In this document: in pieces, positions 49,805 to 58,625 of the stretch
Layout: each line of letters opens with the position of its first letter
Position numbering within the stretch: position 1 is the first letter of the stretch
Source of the DNA: CS3-C152 sp964347025
Lineage (GTDB): Archaea > Aenigmatarchaeota > Aenigmatarchaeia > QMZP01 > QMZT01
Length of the DNA: 64,000 nucleotides
Direction of reading: 5' to 3'
Assembly (NCBI GenBank): GCA_964347025.1
Contig: CAYFWU010000004.1
Coordinates: 1 to 64,000, forward strand
Notes under the pieces: model-generated
Databases searched by the model: none
What the model was told of the DNA's origin: nothing
The model's input: only the letters and a program-made list of their open reading frames with translations
Program-made: the position numbers and the translations under genes

Positions 49805-50377
49805 CTAATATCCTGCCAGATTTAAATTGAATTTTTTGGAATAATTTCCCAAAAGTCTTTTGAACTCTGCTCGTTCCCCATGAAAGAAATTGTAAAGCTT
49901 TCCACCACAGGGTCTGATCTCGTTTTCTTCATATTTCTTCATTTTCTTATTTTTTCCGGAGGCAAATCTGAGATCGGGAAATTTCAGATCAGAATTCTGA
50001 TTGGGCATGTCCAGATTTATCCCGTAAAATTCCCTGTACTTCGTGCAGCCGGGGCAGCCACACCCGATTTTGTGTCCCCTCTCCCAGGGCGTCTTGATTT
50101 TTTCCTCTTCTCTACTTCTTTCAGCATACATATCCTTGCTCCTGGCAGTCTCTTTGGGCTCGTAGAGGTTTCGCAGCTCCTTTTTTATACTCTCTGCGTA
50201 TTTCCTGAACTTTTCCTGATACTCTTTCAGATCATCAATGGATTCCGAATACTCCTCATCCTCTTCTTCCCTGTCCTCTTCCTCATACTCGCTCGGGATT
50301 TCGAATTTCAGATCCTTTATTATCTCCCCTATCTCCTCGATCTCCTCCAGCAAAGAATCTATTTCCTTAGTGTTCAT
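49805..50377 (-). CDS. Hypothetical acidic protein with Cys cluster
   Basis: The 190-residue protein has an acidic helical first half (SEYEEEDREEEDEEYSES) and a C-terminal half with HKIGCGCPGCTKYREFYG, a possible metal site. ATG 50377 is preceded by AAGGGGTGA. Unknown. The 160-base region upstream holds divergent promoters, with a repeated ATGCCCTATTT. Confidence 0.55.
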   Translation of the reverse strand: MNTKEIDSLLEEIEEIGEIIKDLKFEIPSEYEEEDREEEDEEYSESIDDLKEYQEKFRKYAESIKKELRNLYEPKETARSKDMYAERSREEEKIKTPWERGHKIGCGCPGCTKYREFYGINLDMPNQNSDLKFPDLRFASGKNKKMKKYEENEIRPCGGKLYNFFHGERAEFKRLLGNYSKKFNLNLAGY

Positions 50378-50537
50378 TCTCACCCCTTCTCTTTATGCCC
50401 TATTTTTTATACTTCTATACTATCTTAAAAAGCCTTAAATGCCCTATTTCTTCGTAAAGGTGCTTGAACTGTTTCCTGGAATGGCCAAAAATTGACCTAA
50501 TTTTTTATATAAATATAATAGTACAAATATATAAATT

Positions 50538-51365
50538 ATGAAGATTCGCGACCTTCTCAAGGGCAAGATCTCAGGTAAGGAAAAAGAATTCCTTAAGACT
50601 TCCTTCGATATAGTTGGTGATGTCGCTATCATAGAAATCCCGGAGGAACTTGAGAAAAAGGAGAAGGAGATAGCGAAAGCCTTAAAGAAGGTACACAAAC
50701 ATATAAAAACCGTTTGCAGGAAGATGAGTAAGAGGGAAGGAAAATACAGATTAAGAAAATTTAAGATAATTTTAGGTTCAAAAACCGAAACCATCCATAA
50801 AGAACATGGCTGTAAATTCAAAATGGACATATCTAAAGTTTATTTCTCTCCGAGGGAATCCCAGGAAAGACAAAAGACTGCTGAAAAAATAAAATCCGGA
50901 GAAATTGTAATGGTAATGTTTGCAGGGATAGGTCCTTATCCGATAATCATAGCAAAGAAAAATAAAAATGTGAAAAAAATCTATGCAATTGAGATGAATT
51001 CAAAAGCCTTTGAATACATGAAAGAAAATATCAGAATAAATAAAGTTGGAGATAAAGTTATTCCAATTTTAGGAAGCGTTGATGAAAAATGCCCGGAATA
51101 TTTCGGAAAATGTGATCGAATTCTGATGCCTCTGCCAAAAGGATCTCATGAATTTCTCTCTCTAGCGATAAATTGCTTAAAAAAAGGAAAGGGATGGATT
51201 CATTTTTACTACTGGGCACCTGAAGACGGTTTTAAAGAAGCTGAAGAAATGGTAAAAGGAACTGTTCGAAATTTAGGAAGGAAGGTAAAGAAAATCGAGA
51301 TACGCAAGATCCTTCCCTACAAGCCTAAAGTCTGGAAAATATGCATGGATATTGAGATTCGTTAG
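50538..51365 (+). CDS. Trm5/Taw2-family tRNA methyltransferase
   Basis: The 275-residue Met-10+ protein has the family motifs KVYFSPRESQERQ, VMVMFAGIGPYPI (SAM site) and LMPLPKGSHEFL. Trm5 methylates N1 of G37 in tRNA; Taw2 uses SAM to make wybutosine intermediates. The two cannot be told apart with confidence here, but the conserved residues of the NPPY-like motif read MPLPKG, favouring a Taw2-like activity. Confidence 0.8.
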   Translation: MKIRDLLKGKISGKEKEFLKTSFDIVGDVAIIEIPEELEKKEKEIAKALKKVHKHIKTVCRKMSKREGKYRLRKFKIILGSKTETIHKEHGCKFKMDISKVYFSPRESQERQKTAEKIKSGEIVMVMFAGIGPYPIIIAKKNKNVKKIYAIEMNSKAFEYMKENIRINKVGDKVIPILGSVDEKCPEYFGKCDRILMPLPKGSHEFLSLAINCLKKGKGWIHFYYWAPEDGFKEAEEMVKGTVRNLGRKVKKIEIRKILPYKPKVWKICMDIEIR

Positions 51366-51637
51366 ATCTTATCCAGGAATCTCAGTCTGTCCGCTGGTTC
51401 TGGTGCATGACTTGACCTTACCGCATGCTCTGAGGTAGGCATCCCTGGAGCAGGAACCCATTCCTCCTTTCTCTTTGCCTCGACATCCTCGGAAAAAACT
51501 CTTGAAAATCTCTCTCCGCACGATCTGCAAACATACGTGACTTTAAGAATAACCTTTATCGGCGTTGTGTTTTCCAGAACCTTAACTACTTCCTCATCCG
51601 AAACGTACGATCCCCCACTACACTTCGGGCAGTTCAT
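51362..51637 (-). CDS. Zinc-ribbon protein of unknown function
   Basis: This 91-residue protein begins MNCPKCSGGSYVSDEE and has a second CRSCGERFSRVF, a zinc ribbon, with a proline-rich C-terminus. ATG 51637 starts right at the first knuckle. It overlaps the Trm5-like gene by four bases at the 3' end. Confidence 0.65.
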   Translation of the reverse strand: MNCPKCSGGSYVSDEEVVKVLENTTPIKVILKVTYVCRSCGERFSRVFSEDVEAKRKEEWVPAPGMPTSEHAVRSSHAPEPADRLRFLDKI

Positions 51638-51675
51638 AAGAAAATATTGGCGAAGCACGTATAAATTTGTTAGAT

Positions 51676-52128
51676 TTAACGGGAGCTCACATAGATATGA
51701 TCATCGTGACCTTCCTTTACCTTTGAATGCGACTTCCTGACCAAAGAACGAATTTTTCCAGGAGTTATCTTTATATTATATCTTCTTTGAAACTCCAACG
51801 AGAGATTATCAGCTGTCTCGCCCTCCTTCACCTGAACCTCTGGCCTGTCGTCTATCCCAATAGGCTGCGAGATACCGCCGCCAGTTATAAGATGTTCGAT
51901 CATTGAAAGGATAAATTGATCGTACTTGAACGGATTCCTGTAACATACTTCCCCGTTTTTTTCAATTTCATACGTTTTCAAAAACTCGCCGAGTTTATCT
52001 TCACCTATCTTGAACCTACCTTTTATGTCCTCATACACCCTGTTCCTTTTTAAAAACACCTCTGATTCGTACTCAGTCTCGCAGAGAACCTTGAATACCT
52101 CTCTCGCTAACTTCCTGTAATTAATCAT
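51676..52128 (-). CDS. Hypothetical protein
   Basis: The 150-residue protein has an N-terminal helical, winged-helix-like segment (YRKLAREVFKVLCETEYESE) and a basic C-terminal half ending in a second helix-turn-helix-like IKITPGKIRSLVRKS. A nucleic-acid-binding function is plausible but not shown. Confidence 0.5.
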   Translation of the reverse strand: MINYRKLAREVFKVLCETEYESEVFLKRNRVYEDIKGRFKIGEDKLGEFLKTYEIEKNGEVCYRNPFKYDQFILSMIEHLITGGGISQPIGIDDRPEVQVKEGETADNLSLEFQRRYNIKITPGKIRSLVRKSHSKVKEGHDDHIYVSSR

Positions 52129-52167
52129 ACCGCTCTTTATTCTTAAAGGAAAGTTTTAAAAAATGAT

Positions 52168-52524
52168 TTATTCCTCAATTAGATTCCCTAAAATTTCCCG
52201 TTTTACACCCCATGGAAGGCATTTGCCTTCAAGAAGAAAATGGTATATGTTTAACTTACCAATTTCCCTTCTCATTTCTTCCCTGTCGCCGTCGGATGCG
52301 GCCCTGCAGGCTTCTATTTTCTTGTTTTCATACACTATTCCCAGTGCGGCTTTACCCATTCTTAAAATTTTTGGTAGATTCATCTCCTCTAATGGAGCAA
52401 GGATTTTGTAGGCAGTTTTATGCATACTTCCTACATGTTTCATCCATTCTGAATAATATTTTTCTAAGTATTCTGATGTACTTCTCCCCCCGGAATATCC
52501 GAACATTGGTTGTACTCCACTCAT
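52168..52524 (-). CDS. Hypothetical protein
   Basis: The 118-residue protein is mainly helical (STSEYLEKYYSEWMKHVGSM, REEMRREIGKL). It lies directly downstream of mcm (25 bases). No family recognised. Confidence 0.5.
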   Translation of the reverse strand: MSGVQPMFGYSGGRSTSEYLEKYYSEWMKHVGSMHKTAYKILAPLEEMNLPKILRMGKAALGIVYENKKIEACRAASDGDREEMRREIGKLNIYHFLLEGKCLPWGVKREILGNLIEE

Positions 52525-52549
52525 AGGAAATAAATAGAAGCAAAATCTT

Positions 52550-54538
52550 TTAAACCTTTTGCACGTAACCCGGATTCGGCTCGAAAAGAAGGCCTTCTCT
52601 CTTTAGTTTCTCTATTATATCATCAACCTCCTCCACCCCTTCTTTCCTAGCGAGTTTCTGGATCTCGGAGATAGAAATCTCCTTGGTCTTCTCAGACAGG
52701 TCGTTTATTATGTCCATTACCATCCGGATTCTCGACCTCTCGCTGGAGCTCACCGATGCCCCTTCCGCTCTGTCTATGTCTATCTGACCAGTTTCTGTAT
52801 CGAATCCCAGCTGTGTAAGTGAGAACCTCATCAACCTGATCGCTCGCTGCGCGTCCTCCTTCCTTATCTCATTGTTTAACTGTATTCGGGCGGAGGCCTC
52901 TGCCAGACGGATGAGCGCCTCGAACTGACGGAGCGTGATAGGGATCGGACCGGCTCCACCCTCTGCTCGTTTTCTCATGTTTATGTAGAACCTTCTCATA
53001 ATCTTCCCCGCCTCAGGCGTTAGGGTTGGCTCGCAATTCTGTTTGGTGTAAGCTATGTACTTCCTTATCAGTTCCTGATTTATCTTTGGTTTTGACCCTT
53101 CGAAATCTTCTTCCCTTGTCTTCAGAACGTGATCAACTATTTTCTTGTCCATCTCCGCCTGGGGGACGTCCCTCAGAGCGAACTTCAAATCAAACCTCGT
53201 GAGCAGGGTATCGGGGATGGTTATCTGCTTCGCTATTGGCATGTAAGGATCGAACCTTGAAAACTTCGGGTTACCTCCTGCGAGAACAGAGGTCTGAGCA
53301 GGCAAGGTCGCAACGATAGAGGCCTTTGCGATAGAAATACTCCCCTGCTCGAGCGCCTCGTGCATTGCTATCTGATCGTCCGATGTCATCTTCTCAAACT
53401 CGTCTATTGCGAGCAACCCCTTGTTCGTTAACACCAACGCTCCTGCTTCCAGAACCCATCCTCCCATGAACTGCTCATCCTTCGTAACGGTTGCCGTCAA
53501 TCCTGCTCCTGTCACTCCCTTCCCGCTCACGTACTTCCCTCTAGGAACGATCTGCGGAACGAGTTTCATGAGCTGGGATTTCCCCGAAGAGGGATCCCCT
53601 ATCAATAGTATGTGTACATCTCCTCGGAAGTGCGTCCCGTCCTTCAACGTCCTATGAACGCCTCCGAACAACTGGAGGATTATGGATTCCTTTATTTCCT
53701 TCATCCCGTAGAGCGATGGAGCGAGGGAATCAACAAGTTTATCATAAATTAACGGATCTTTCGTCATCTTTTTTATCTCCTTCTCGTCCTCTTTGGTTAT
53801 TTCCAGGTGTTGCAAACCTATCTCCACAGGTTCAACAAAATTTGAGTCAAGATAAAAATCCAGTTTGACTGAAAAATATTTTCCTTTTGGGATCTCCCTC
53901 AGAATTCCCGTGATCTTTATCCTGTTCCCTGGATCCGTTAATCTCCTTCCTTCAGGCGAAACCAGATCCTCTGTAAGCAGGATGTTCAGCTGGGAAGGTC
54001 TCTCTCCCTCTGTCAGTTCGAACGGTTCATCTATCGTTATCCACCTTGTATCAATCATTTTCCTGTCAACCTGCTTCAGTCCCTGCTTATTCCCGCAATT
54101 CGTACACTGCATTGGCTTAAAAATAACATTGGTTTTCCTTGGCTGCACTATCTTCTCGTTGCAATCAGGACATTCCCATATGGTTTCTATAATTTCCGGG
54201 CGTATCTCACTGGCCCTCCTTACAACCCCTTCCACACAGCTGAATTTTCCGATATGCCTCGATCTCAGATCCCTTATGTTGGTCAGGTCAATCCCCTTAA
54301 CCTTCAGTTTCACGGGATTCGGGAGCTCGATCTGATCCAACGACTCATACGCTATGCCAAAAAACCTTTCAGGGTCCTTCAAGAGAAGATCGGACAGATC
54401 AGGATCATAAAGTTTTGAGAATTCAATCACCAAGGGTCTCCCCTCATTGGAGGCCTTCATGAGCTCTTTCTTATACACCTTCTCCAGGAATTCATTGAAT
54501 TTCGCCACCAACTCCTCATGCTTATGCTTTTTCGCCAT
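52550..54538 (-). CDS. mcm: Replicative DNA helicase MCM
   Basis: The 662-residue protein has an N-terminal zinc finger (C123, C126, C145, C148), the AAA+ core with Walker A GDPSSGKS (314-321), Walker B LLAIDEFEKM (Asp379, Glu380) and arginine finger TRFD, and a C-terminal winged helix. Full length without an intein. It unwinds DNA at forks as a hexamer. Confidence 0.97.
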   Translation of the reverse strand: MAKKHKHEELVAKFNEFLEKVYKKELMKASNEGRPLVIEFSKLYDPDLSDLLLKDPERFFGIAYESLDQIELPNPVKLKVKGIDLTNIRDLRSRHIGKFSCVEGVVRRASEIRPEIIETIWECPDCNEKIVQPRKTNVIFKPMQCTNCGNKQGLKQVDRKMIDTRWITIDEPFELTEGERPSQLNILLTEDLVSPEGRRLTDPGNRIKITGILREIPKGKYFSVKLDFYLDSNFVEPVEIGLQHLEITKEDEKEIKKMTKDPLIYDKLVDSLAPSLYGMKEIKESIILQLFGGVHRTLKDGTHFRGDVHILLIGDPSSGKSQLMKLVPQIVPRGKYVSGKGVTGAGLTATVTKDEQFMGGWVLEAGALVLTNKGLLAIDEFEKMTSDDQIAMHEALEQGSISIAKASIVATLPAQTSVLAGGNPKFSRFDPYMPIAKQITIPDTLLTRFDLKFALRDVPQAEMDKKIVDHVLKTREEDFEGSKPKINQELIRKYIAYTKQNCEPTLTPEAGKIMRRFYINMRKRAEGGAGPIPITLRQFEALIRLAEASARIQLNNEIRKEDAQRAIRLMRFSLTQLGFDTETGQIDIDRAEGASVSSSERSRIRMVMDIINDLSEKTKEISISEIQKLARKEGVEEVDDIIEKLKREGLLFEPNPGYVQKV

Positions 54539-54621
54539 ACTTTCCCTTCCAACCTTTAGATTTAAAAAGCGAGTAATAAAAAATTGGAACCAAGCTTAAA
54601 ATTCTTTTTGGTTTAAGATGA

Positions 54622-55401
54622 TCAGTAATAATACATCTGATCCTTGTCCGATTTAGGGCTTATTACGATCTTCTTGACCGATAGACCGCCATCATCAGTT
54701 CTTTCAGCCTTTATCTTCCAGTTCCATGGCTTTTCTTTCAGAAGATGATCGCACTTTATGCCGATGTCAGCAAACATAGGGATTTTGTTCCTGATGCAGT
54801 CCATAGCGAATGTTGTGTCATCCCAGATAGGGGCATTCAGCTCGTTCCTGAATTTTATCCTTTGCAGGACACTCCTGTGGATTAACAAACACCCTGTCCC
54901 GTTCAGACCGACTCTCACCAATCTTGGGGTTTTCATTTCCTCCTCTGTCAGTGGCCTGACCAGATTATCCTCTTCAAAGGTATCCTCGTTCGCAGGGACC
55001 CTTATGACAGAGATAGGTTTCCCTTCGGGAGTGATGTTGTAGTAAACACCCGATACCACCTTCTTTTGGTGTTTGAGAAGGTCTTCAAGCACGGTTTTAG
55101 GAGGAATTACATCCTGATCCGCGCAATACATGTAATCGTAACATCCCTTGATAACTTTCTCCCTTATCATGTTCCTGCATTTAACGAGCCTGACCCTGGG
55201 ATCATCAATGAACTCGATCCTCTCCACGGGAATCCCCATTCCCTTGACTTTATTAAAAAACCTATCCTCCTTTGAATTGTCCACCAGGAAGATATCATAG
55301 CTCGGATACGTTAGGTTACGAATACTTTCAATGAAGCGATCAAAACAGTATTCCATCAGATCCGTTACAGGGGCGCCAACCAGTATTTTCGGATGCTTCA
55401 T
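54622..55401 (-). CDS. Glycosyltransferase (GT2/GT62-like)
   Basis: The 259-residue protein has ILVGAPVTDLMEYCFDRF at the N-terminus, IFLVDNSKED and MYCADQDVIPP with a DxD-like DQD, and SGVYYNITPEGKP, as in Anp1-like or GT2 glycosyltransferases. Acceptor unknown. It is transcribed alone next to tRNA-Val. Confidence 0.75.
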   Translation of the reverse strand: MKHPKILVGAPVTDLMEYCFDRFIESIRNLTYPSYDIFLVDNSKEDRFFNKVKGMGIPVERIEFIDDPRVRLVKCRNMIREKVIKGCYDYMYCADQDVIPPKTVLEDLLKHQKKVVSGVYYNITPEGKPISVIRVPANEDTFEEDNLVRPLTEEEMKTPRLVRVGLNGTGCLLIHRSVLQRIKFRNELNAPIWDDTTFAMDCIRNKIPMFADIGIKCDHLLKEKPWNWKIKAERTDDGGLSVKKIVISPKSDKDQMYYY

Positions 55402-55434
55402 ACCTATAATTTTTAATTTAATTTAAAAAACAAA

Positions 55435-55570
55435 TGGGCCGGGCAGGATTCCCAACGACCTTTTGGGTGGCGAGCCTTTTTTGACTCGCGGAAGCGTCTG
55501 GAAAAGGTTCGCATTGAACCTGCGACCTTCGCGTTGTAAGCGCGACGTCATACCACTAGACCACCGGCCC
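55435..55570 (-). tRNA. tRNA-Val (TAC) with a 64-base intron at position 59/60
   Basis: Acceptor GGGCCGG/CCGGCCC, D-arm, anticodon stem TCGCG/CGCGA with loop CTTACAA (anticodon TAC) and T-stem GCAGG/CCTGC fold well once 55449-55512 is removed; the T-loop is then TTCAATT. Discriminator A, no encoded CCA. Confidence 0.92.
55449..55512 (-). other. Non-canonical tRNA-Val intron in the T-loop (59/60)
   Basis: TTCA of the exon pairs with TGGG of the intron as the four-base central helix, flanked by bulges ATG and AAT; the T-stem GCAGG/CCTGC is the outer helix and ACCTTTT/AAAAGGT continues inside. A terminal GCGAG/CTCGC hairpin ends the intron. Cutting after the second base of each bulge gives a seven-base T-loop. 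Confidence 0.88.
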
Positions 55571-55771
55571 GGCTTATTCTAATTTGTTTCAATGTATTTA
55601 TTAATTTTCAGAACCGGTAAAACTTTGAATTTTCAACAATTTTTGGCCATTTTCCGGCAATAAACCGATATGCTGAAACCCAAAAATAAAGTATTTAAGC
55701 ACGTTCGTACATTATACAATCGAATACAGATTTTTGCCATCTTAAAACCCTTTGAAAGGAGGGAGGTCTAC

Positions 55772-55807
55772 ATGGCCAAGAAGAAGAAAGCAAAAAAGAA
55801 GAAATAA
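55772..55807 (+). CDS. Possible polybasic micro-ORF
   Basis: An ATG preceded by GAAAGGAGGGAGGT, among the strongest Shine-Dalgarno sequences in the window, begins an 11-codon frame coding MAKKKKAKKKK, followed by TAA. A TATA-like AGTATTTAAG lies about 75 bases upstream. The region 55571-55771 holds nothing else I can name. It could be a real peptide, a leader peptide, or an accident. Confidence 0.4.
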   Translation: MAKKKKAKKKK

Positions 55808-55907
55808 TTTAAAGGTTTAAATTAGTCGGCAAATGGAAAACCGTTTCTTTGTTTGTTTTTGAAAACGCATGGTTGGGAATCCGGAATATGCAAAAGGGAG
55901 GTTGTGT

Positions 55908-55964
55908 ATGTTCAGGCTAGAAGAGGATGAAGACTATGAAGAAGATGAAGAAGAAGACTTATGA
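55908..55964 (+). CDS. Possible polyacidic micro-ORF
   Basis: An ATG after AAGGGAGGT begins an 18-codon frame coding MFRLEEDEDYEEDEEEDL, ending in TGA, 100 bases after the polybasic micro-ORF. The opposite charge and good Shine-Dalgarno sequence make the pair notable. An in-frame ATG at 55869 could add 13 residues. Confidence 0.4.
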   Translation: MFRLEEDEDYEEDEEEDL

Positions 55965-56002
55965 TTATCAGTAAATCCTTTATTTTTCATTTTTCTTATT
56001 TT

Positions 56003-56593
56003 TTATCCCTTGAAATCCAGACCCATTTTAAACGCTTTGAGATTCTTTTCCAGCCCTCTCGGGACCACTTCCTTTAAAGATTTCAGAATATGTTTTTTGC
56101 TTATAGGGAGCATGTCGTTCGCCAGCGCGACTCCTATGCACATCACGTTTCCAAATATCGGGTTTCCTAACTTTTCATAACAAATGTTAGAGGCGTCAAC
56201 CATTATGATCTTTTTGGCAAAGGGCTCGATCATCTTCCTTACTTTCTCATTCGAAGGATAGGTCTGTCCGAGAAGGTTGGCATAAACAGGCTTCAGGGGA
56301 TACGTGTCTACTATGAAATTCGTTCTATCCTTGCCCCCGTGAAAACATGCTCTCGCCGCCTCAATGGGCTCGAGTCCAAGTATCAAATCCGCGGATGCTC
56401 TGGGTATAATGGGAGAATAAACCTTCTTTCCCAACCTCAAATGAGTCGGAATTGATCCTCCCCTCTGAGCAAGACCATGAAGCTGGGTTCCCCTCACCTC
56501 GTAGCCATCCATGTTCGCCGCCCTTGCGACAATAACTGAAGTAACGAGAACTCCTTCTCCTCCCACGCCCGTTAGCAATATATTGTACGTCAT
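56003..56593 (-). CDS. iorB: Indolepyruvate:ferredoxin oxidoreductase, beta subunit
   Basis: The 196-residue protein has LLTGVGGEGVLVTSVIVARAA and RGTQLHGLAQRGGSIPTHLR, the gamma-type domain typical of IorB. Its start overlaps the iorA stop (ATGA). Confidence 0.92.
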   Translation of the reverse strand: MTYNILLTGVGGEGVLVTSVIVARAANMDGYEVRGTQLHGLAQRGGSIPTHLRLGKKVYSPIIPRASADLILGLEPIEAARACFHGGKDRTNFIVDTYPLKPVYANLLGQTYPSNEKVRKMIEPFAKKIIMVDASNICYEKLGNPIFGNVMCIGVALANDMLPISKKHILKSLKEVVPRGLEKNLKAFKMGLDFKG

Positions 56594-58455
56594 TTCTTCT
56601 CCTTTTTGCTCTTTACAATCGGAGCAATGTCTCCTTTACCTGAGATCTGCATGCATACCCCACACCCCAAGCAGACATCTTCCCTAATGAAGACCCTGTT
56701 ACCTCTCCTCACCATTGCAGGGCATGCGAATTTCTTGACCAGTTCTTTACAGTTAACTGATTTTTGATTAACCACCCGGAACTTCGTGAGCGTCCCGCCT
56801 TTCGCTCGAACCTCCCTCTTCATAACGAGCCTGCAAGGAGCTCTTGAAACTATAACGCAAAGTTCATTCTTCTTGGAGAACTCCCTGATCGTGGCCTGCA
56901 GGTTTTTCTGATCAAAGGCATTGACTACCCGCACGTTCTTTATCCCGAAGGAGCGGGCAACGTCTTCTATAAGAACAGGTTTCCTTCGAATGCCCATCCC
57001 GTCAATTTCTGTCCCTGGATGCGGTTGGTGACCTGTCATCGCGGTTATCTCATTATCCATGATCATAACCAGCGGTTTCGTCCCGTGCCTCGCCATGTTC
57101 ACGAGACCCTGCATACCGTTATGGAAGAACGTGGAATCCCCTATGAACACAACAGCCTTCTGTTTGCTTACCTTCTTTATTCCATGGGTCAGGCCAAGAC
57201 TCGCTCCCATGGATATCATGAAATCCTGCATCTCGAAGGGCTCGAATATTCCGAGAACATAACAACCAACATCTCCGGCCCAGACAACATCTTCACCCAA
57301 AACCTTCTTCACCGCGTAAAAGGTCGATCTGTGGGGACAACCTGGACAAAAAACAGGTTTTCTAACAGGTAGCTTGATTTTTTTCAAAAGCTGTTCATGT
57401 TTCTTGAATTCATGCTTTTTCAATTTTAGGATGGGAGCAAGGGCATCATAGACAATATCGGGTGTGTATTCTCCAACCCTAGGGAGAATGTCCTTGCCAT
57501 ATATTCGAACGTTTGGATTAACATCCTTCGCGACCCCACGGACAAAGTTCTCCACCACAGGCTCTAGTTCTTCCACAACTACCACTGTCTTCAGACCCTT
57601 CAGGAACTTTGAAACAAACGCCTTCGAAATGGGATGAGTAAGGTTCAAGTTCGCAATCTTGACATTCGGAAGCTTCCCGAGCTCTTTGACGTATTGATAG
57701 GATACGCCGTTTGCTATTATTCCCATGCTACCTTTCCCTTCAATTTTATTGAGTTTCATTCCGAATTCCTTCTCAATTTTTTCGAGTTTTTTGTTTAGTT
57801 TCGAATGCAGCACTTGCAAATTCGGCCGGATGTTGTAATATCTCTTCAGATCCTTGACAAACTTTCCTGTTGTCTTTGGCTTTTTTATTTTCCCCAGCTT
57901 AACAGTCCCTGCTGAATGCGAGACCATCGTGGTCGTCCGGAGGACAACGGGAACTTCGTATTTCTCCGAGATCTCGAATGCAAGTTTCGTGAAATCCTTT
58001 GCCTCCTGTGTATCAGAAGGCTCTAAACAAGGGATCTTCCCCATCCTGTAATAGAAACGAGTGTCCTGCTCTGATTGTGCGCTGCTGTGTCCCAGCGGAT
58101 CGTCCGCGACCATGATGACGAACCCCGCTCGCACACCAGTAAATATCACAGGGAAGAAAGAATCGCTGGCCACGTTAAGACCGAAGTGCTTCATCGCCGT
58201 TAGCGACCTCACACCTGACCAGGCAGCTCCAGCACATACCTCCAGCGCGACCTTCTCATTAGTGCTCCATTCAAAATAGAAACTCTTGGTCTCCTGCGCG
58301 GCATCAGACAACGTCATGGGAACTTCAGAGCTCGGAGTTCCCGGATAGCATGCAACAATCCCCACTCCGGCTTCCATAGCCCCCCTCGCGATCGCCTCAT
58401 TCCCGAGAAGAACAACCCTTTTTCCTTCATTTGCGAGAACTTCAGGATTTTCCAT
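56590..58455 (-). CDS. iorA: Indolepyruvate:ferredoxin oxidoreductase, alpha subunit
   Basis: The 621-residue protein joins the pyrimidine domain (ACYPGTPSSEVP), the TPP-binding domain (CPGCPHRSTFYAVKKV, GDSTFFHNGMQG) and a C-terminal ferredoxin-like part with CLGCGVCMQ. With IorB it oxidises aryl pyruvates from aromatic amino acids to aryl-acetyl-CoA and reduces ferredoxin. Only one full CxxCxxC motif is clear at the end; an upstream pair of cysteines may complete a cluster. Confidence 0.94.
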   Translation of the reverse strand: MENPEVLANEGKRVVLLGNEAIARGAMEAGVGIVACYPGTPSSEVPMTLSDAAQETKSFYFEWSTNEKVALEVCAGAAWSGVRSLTAMKHFGLNVASDSFFPVIFTGVRAGFVIMVADDPLGHSSAQSEQDTRFYYRMGKIPCLEPSDTQEAKDFTKLAFEISEKYEVPVVLRTTTMVSHSAGTVKLGKIKKPKTTGKFVKDLKRYYNIRPNLQVLHSKLNKKLEKIEKEFGMKLNKIEGKGSMGIIANGVSYQYVKELGKLPNVKIANLNLTHPISKAFVSKFLKGLKTVVVVEELEPVVENFVRGVAKDVNPNVRIYGKDILPRVGEYTPDIVYDALAPILKLKKHEFKKHEQLLKKIKLPVRKPVFCPGCPHRSTFYAVKKVLGEDVVWAGDVGCYVLGIFEPFEMQDFMISMGASLGLTHGIKKVSKQKAVVFIGDSTFFHNGMQGLVNMARHGTKPLVMIMDNEITAMTGHQPHPGTEIDGMGIRRKPVLIEDVARSFGIKNVRVVNAFDQKNLQATIREFSKKNELCVIVSRAPCRLVMKREVRAKGGTLTKFRVVNQKSVNCKELVKKFACPAMVRRGNRVFIREDVCLGCGVCMQISGKGDIAPIVKSKKEKK

Positions 58456-58500
58456 AGAACACCCCGGATATTAATAATTGTCTCCGTTAAATAAATCCTT

Positions 58501-58590
58501 TTACCTAAACTTTCTTCCTTTTCCAACACCGTGCATCATTCTGTAAGGTCCACCCGTGCTTGTCACAAAAGTATTGAAAAAATTGGACAT
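58501..58590 (-). CDS. Possible 29-residue basic peptide
   Basis: A short frame starts with ATG at 58590 and ends with TAA at 58501-58503, coding MSNFFNTFVTSTGGPY then RMMHGVGKGRKFR. The C-terminus is basic and looks protein-like, but there is no Shine-Dalgarno sequence. It is between the CPBP protease gene and iorA on the same strand. Confidence 0.28.
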   Translation of the reverse strand: MSNFFNTFVTSTGGPYRMMHGVGKGRKFR

Positions 58591-58625
58591 AAGCGACAAA
58601 GCCTGGTTGAGGATCTCTGTGTAAA

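Noticed and set aside
50396..50450. Repeated ATGCCCTATTT between 49805-50377 and 50538-51365
   Set aside because: Two copies of an 11-base AT-rich word in a promoter region are not enough to claim an operator.
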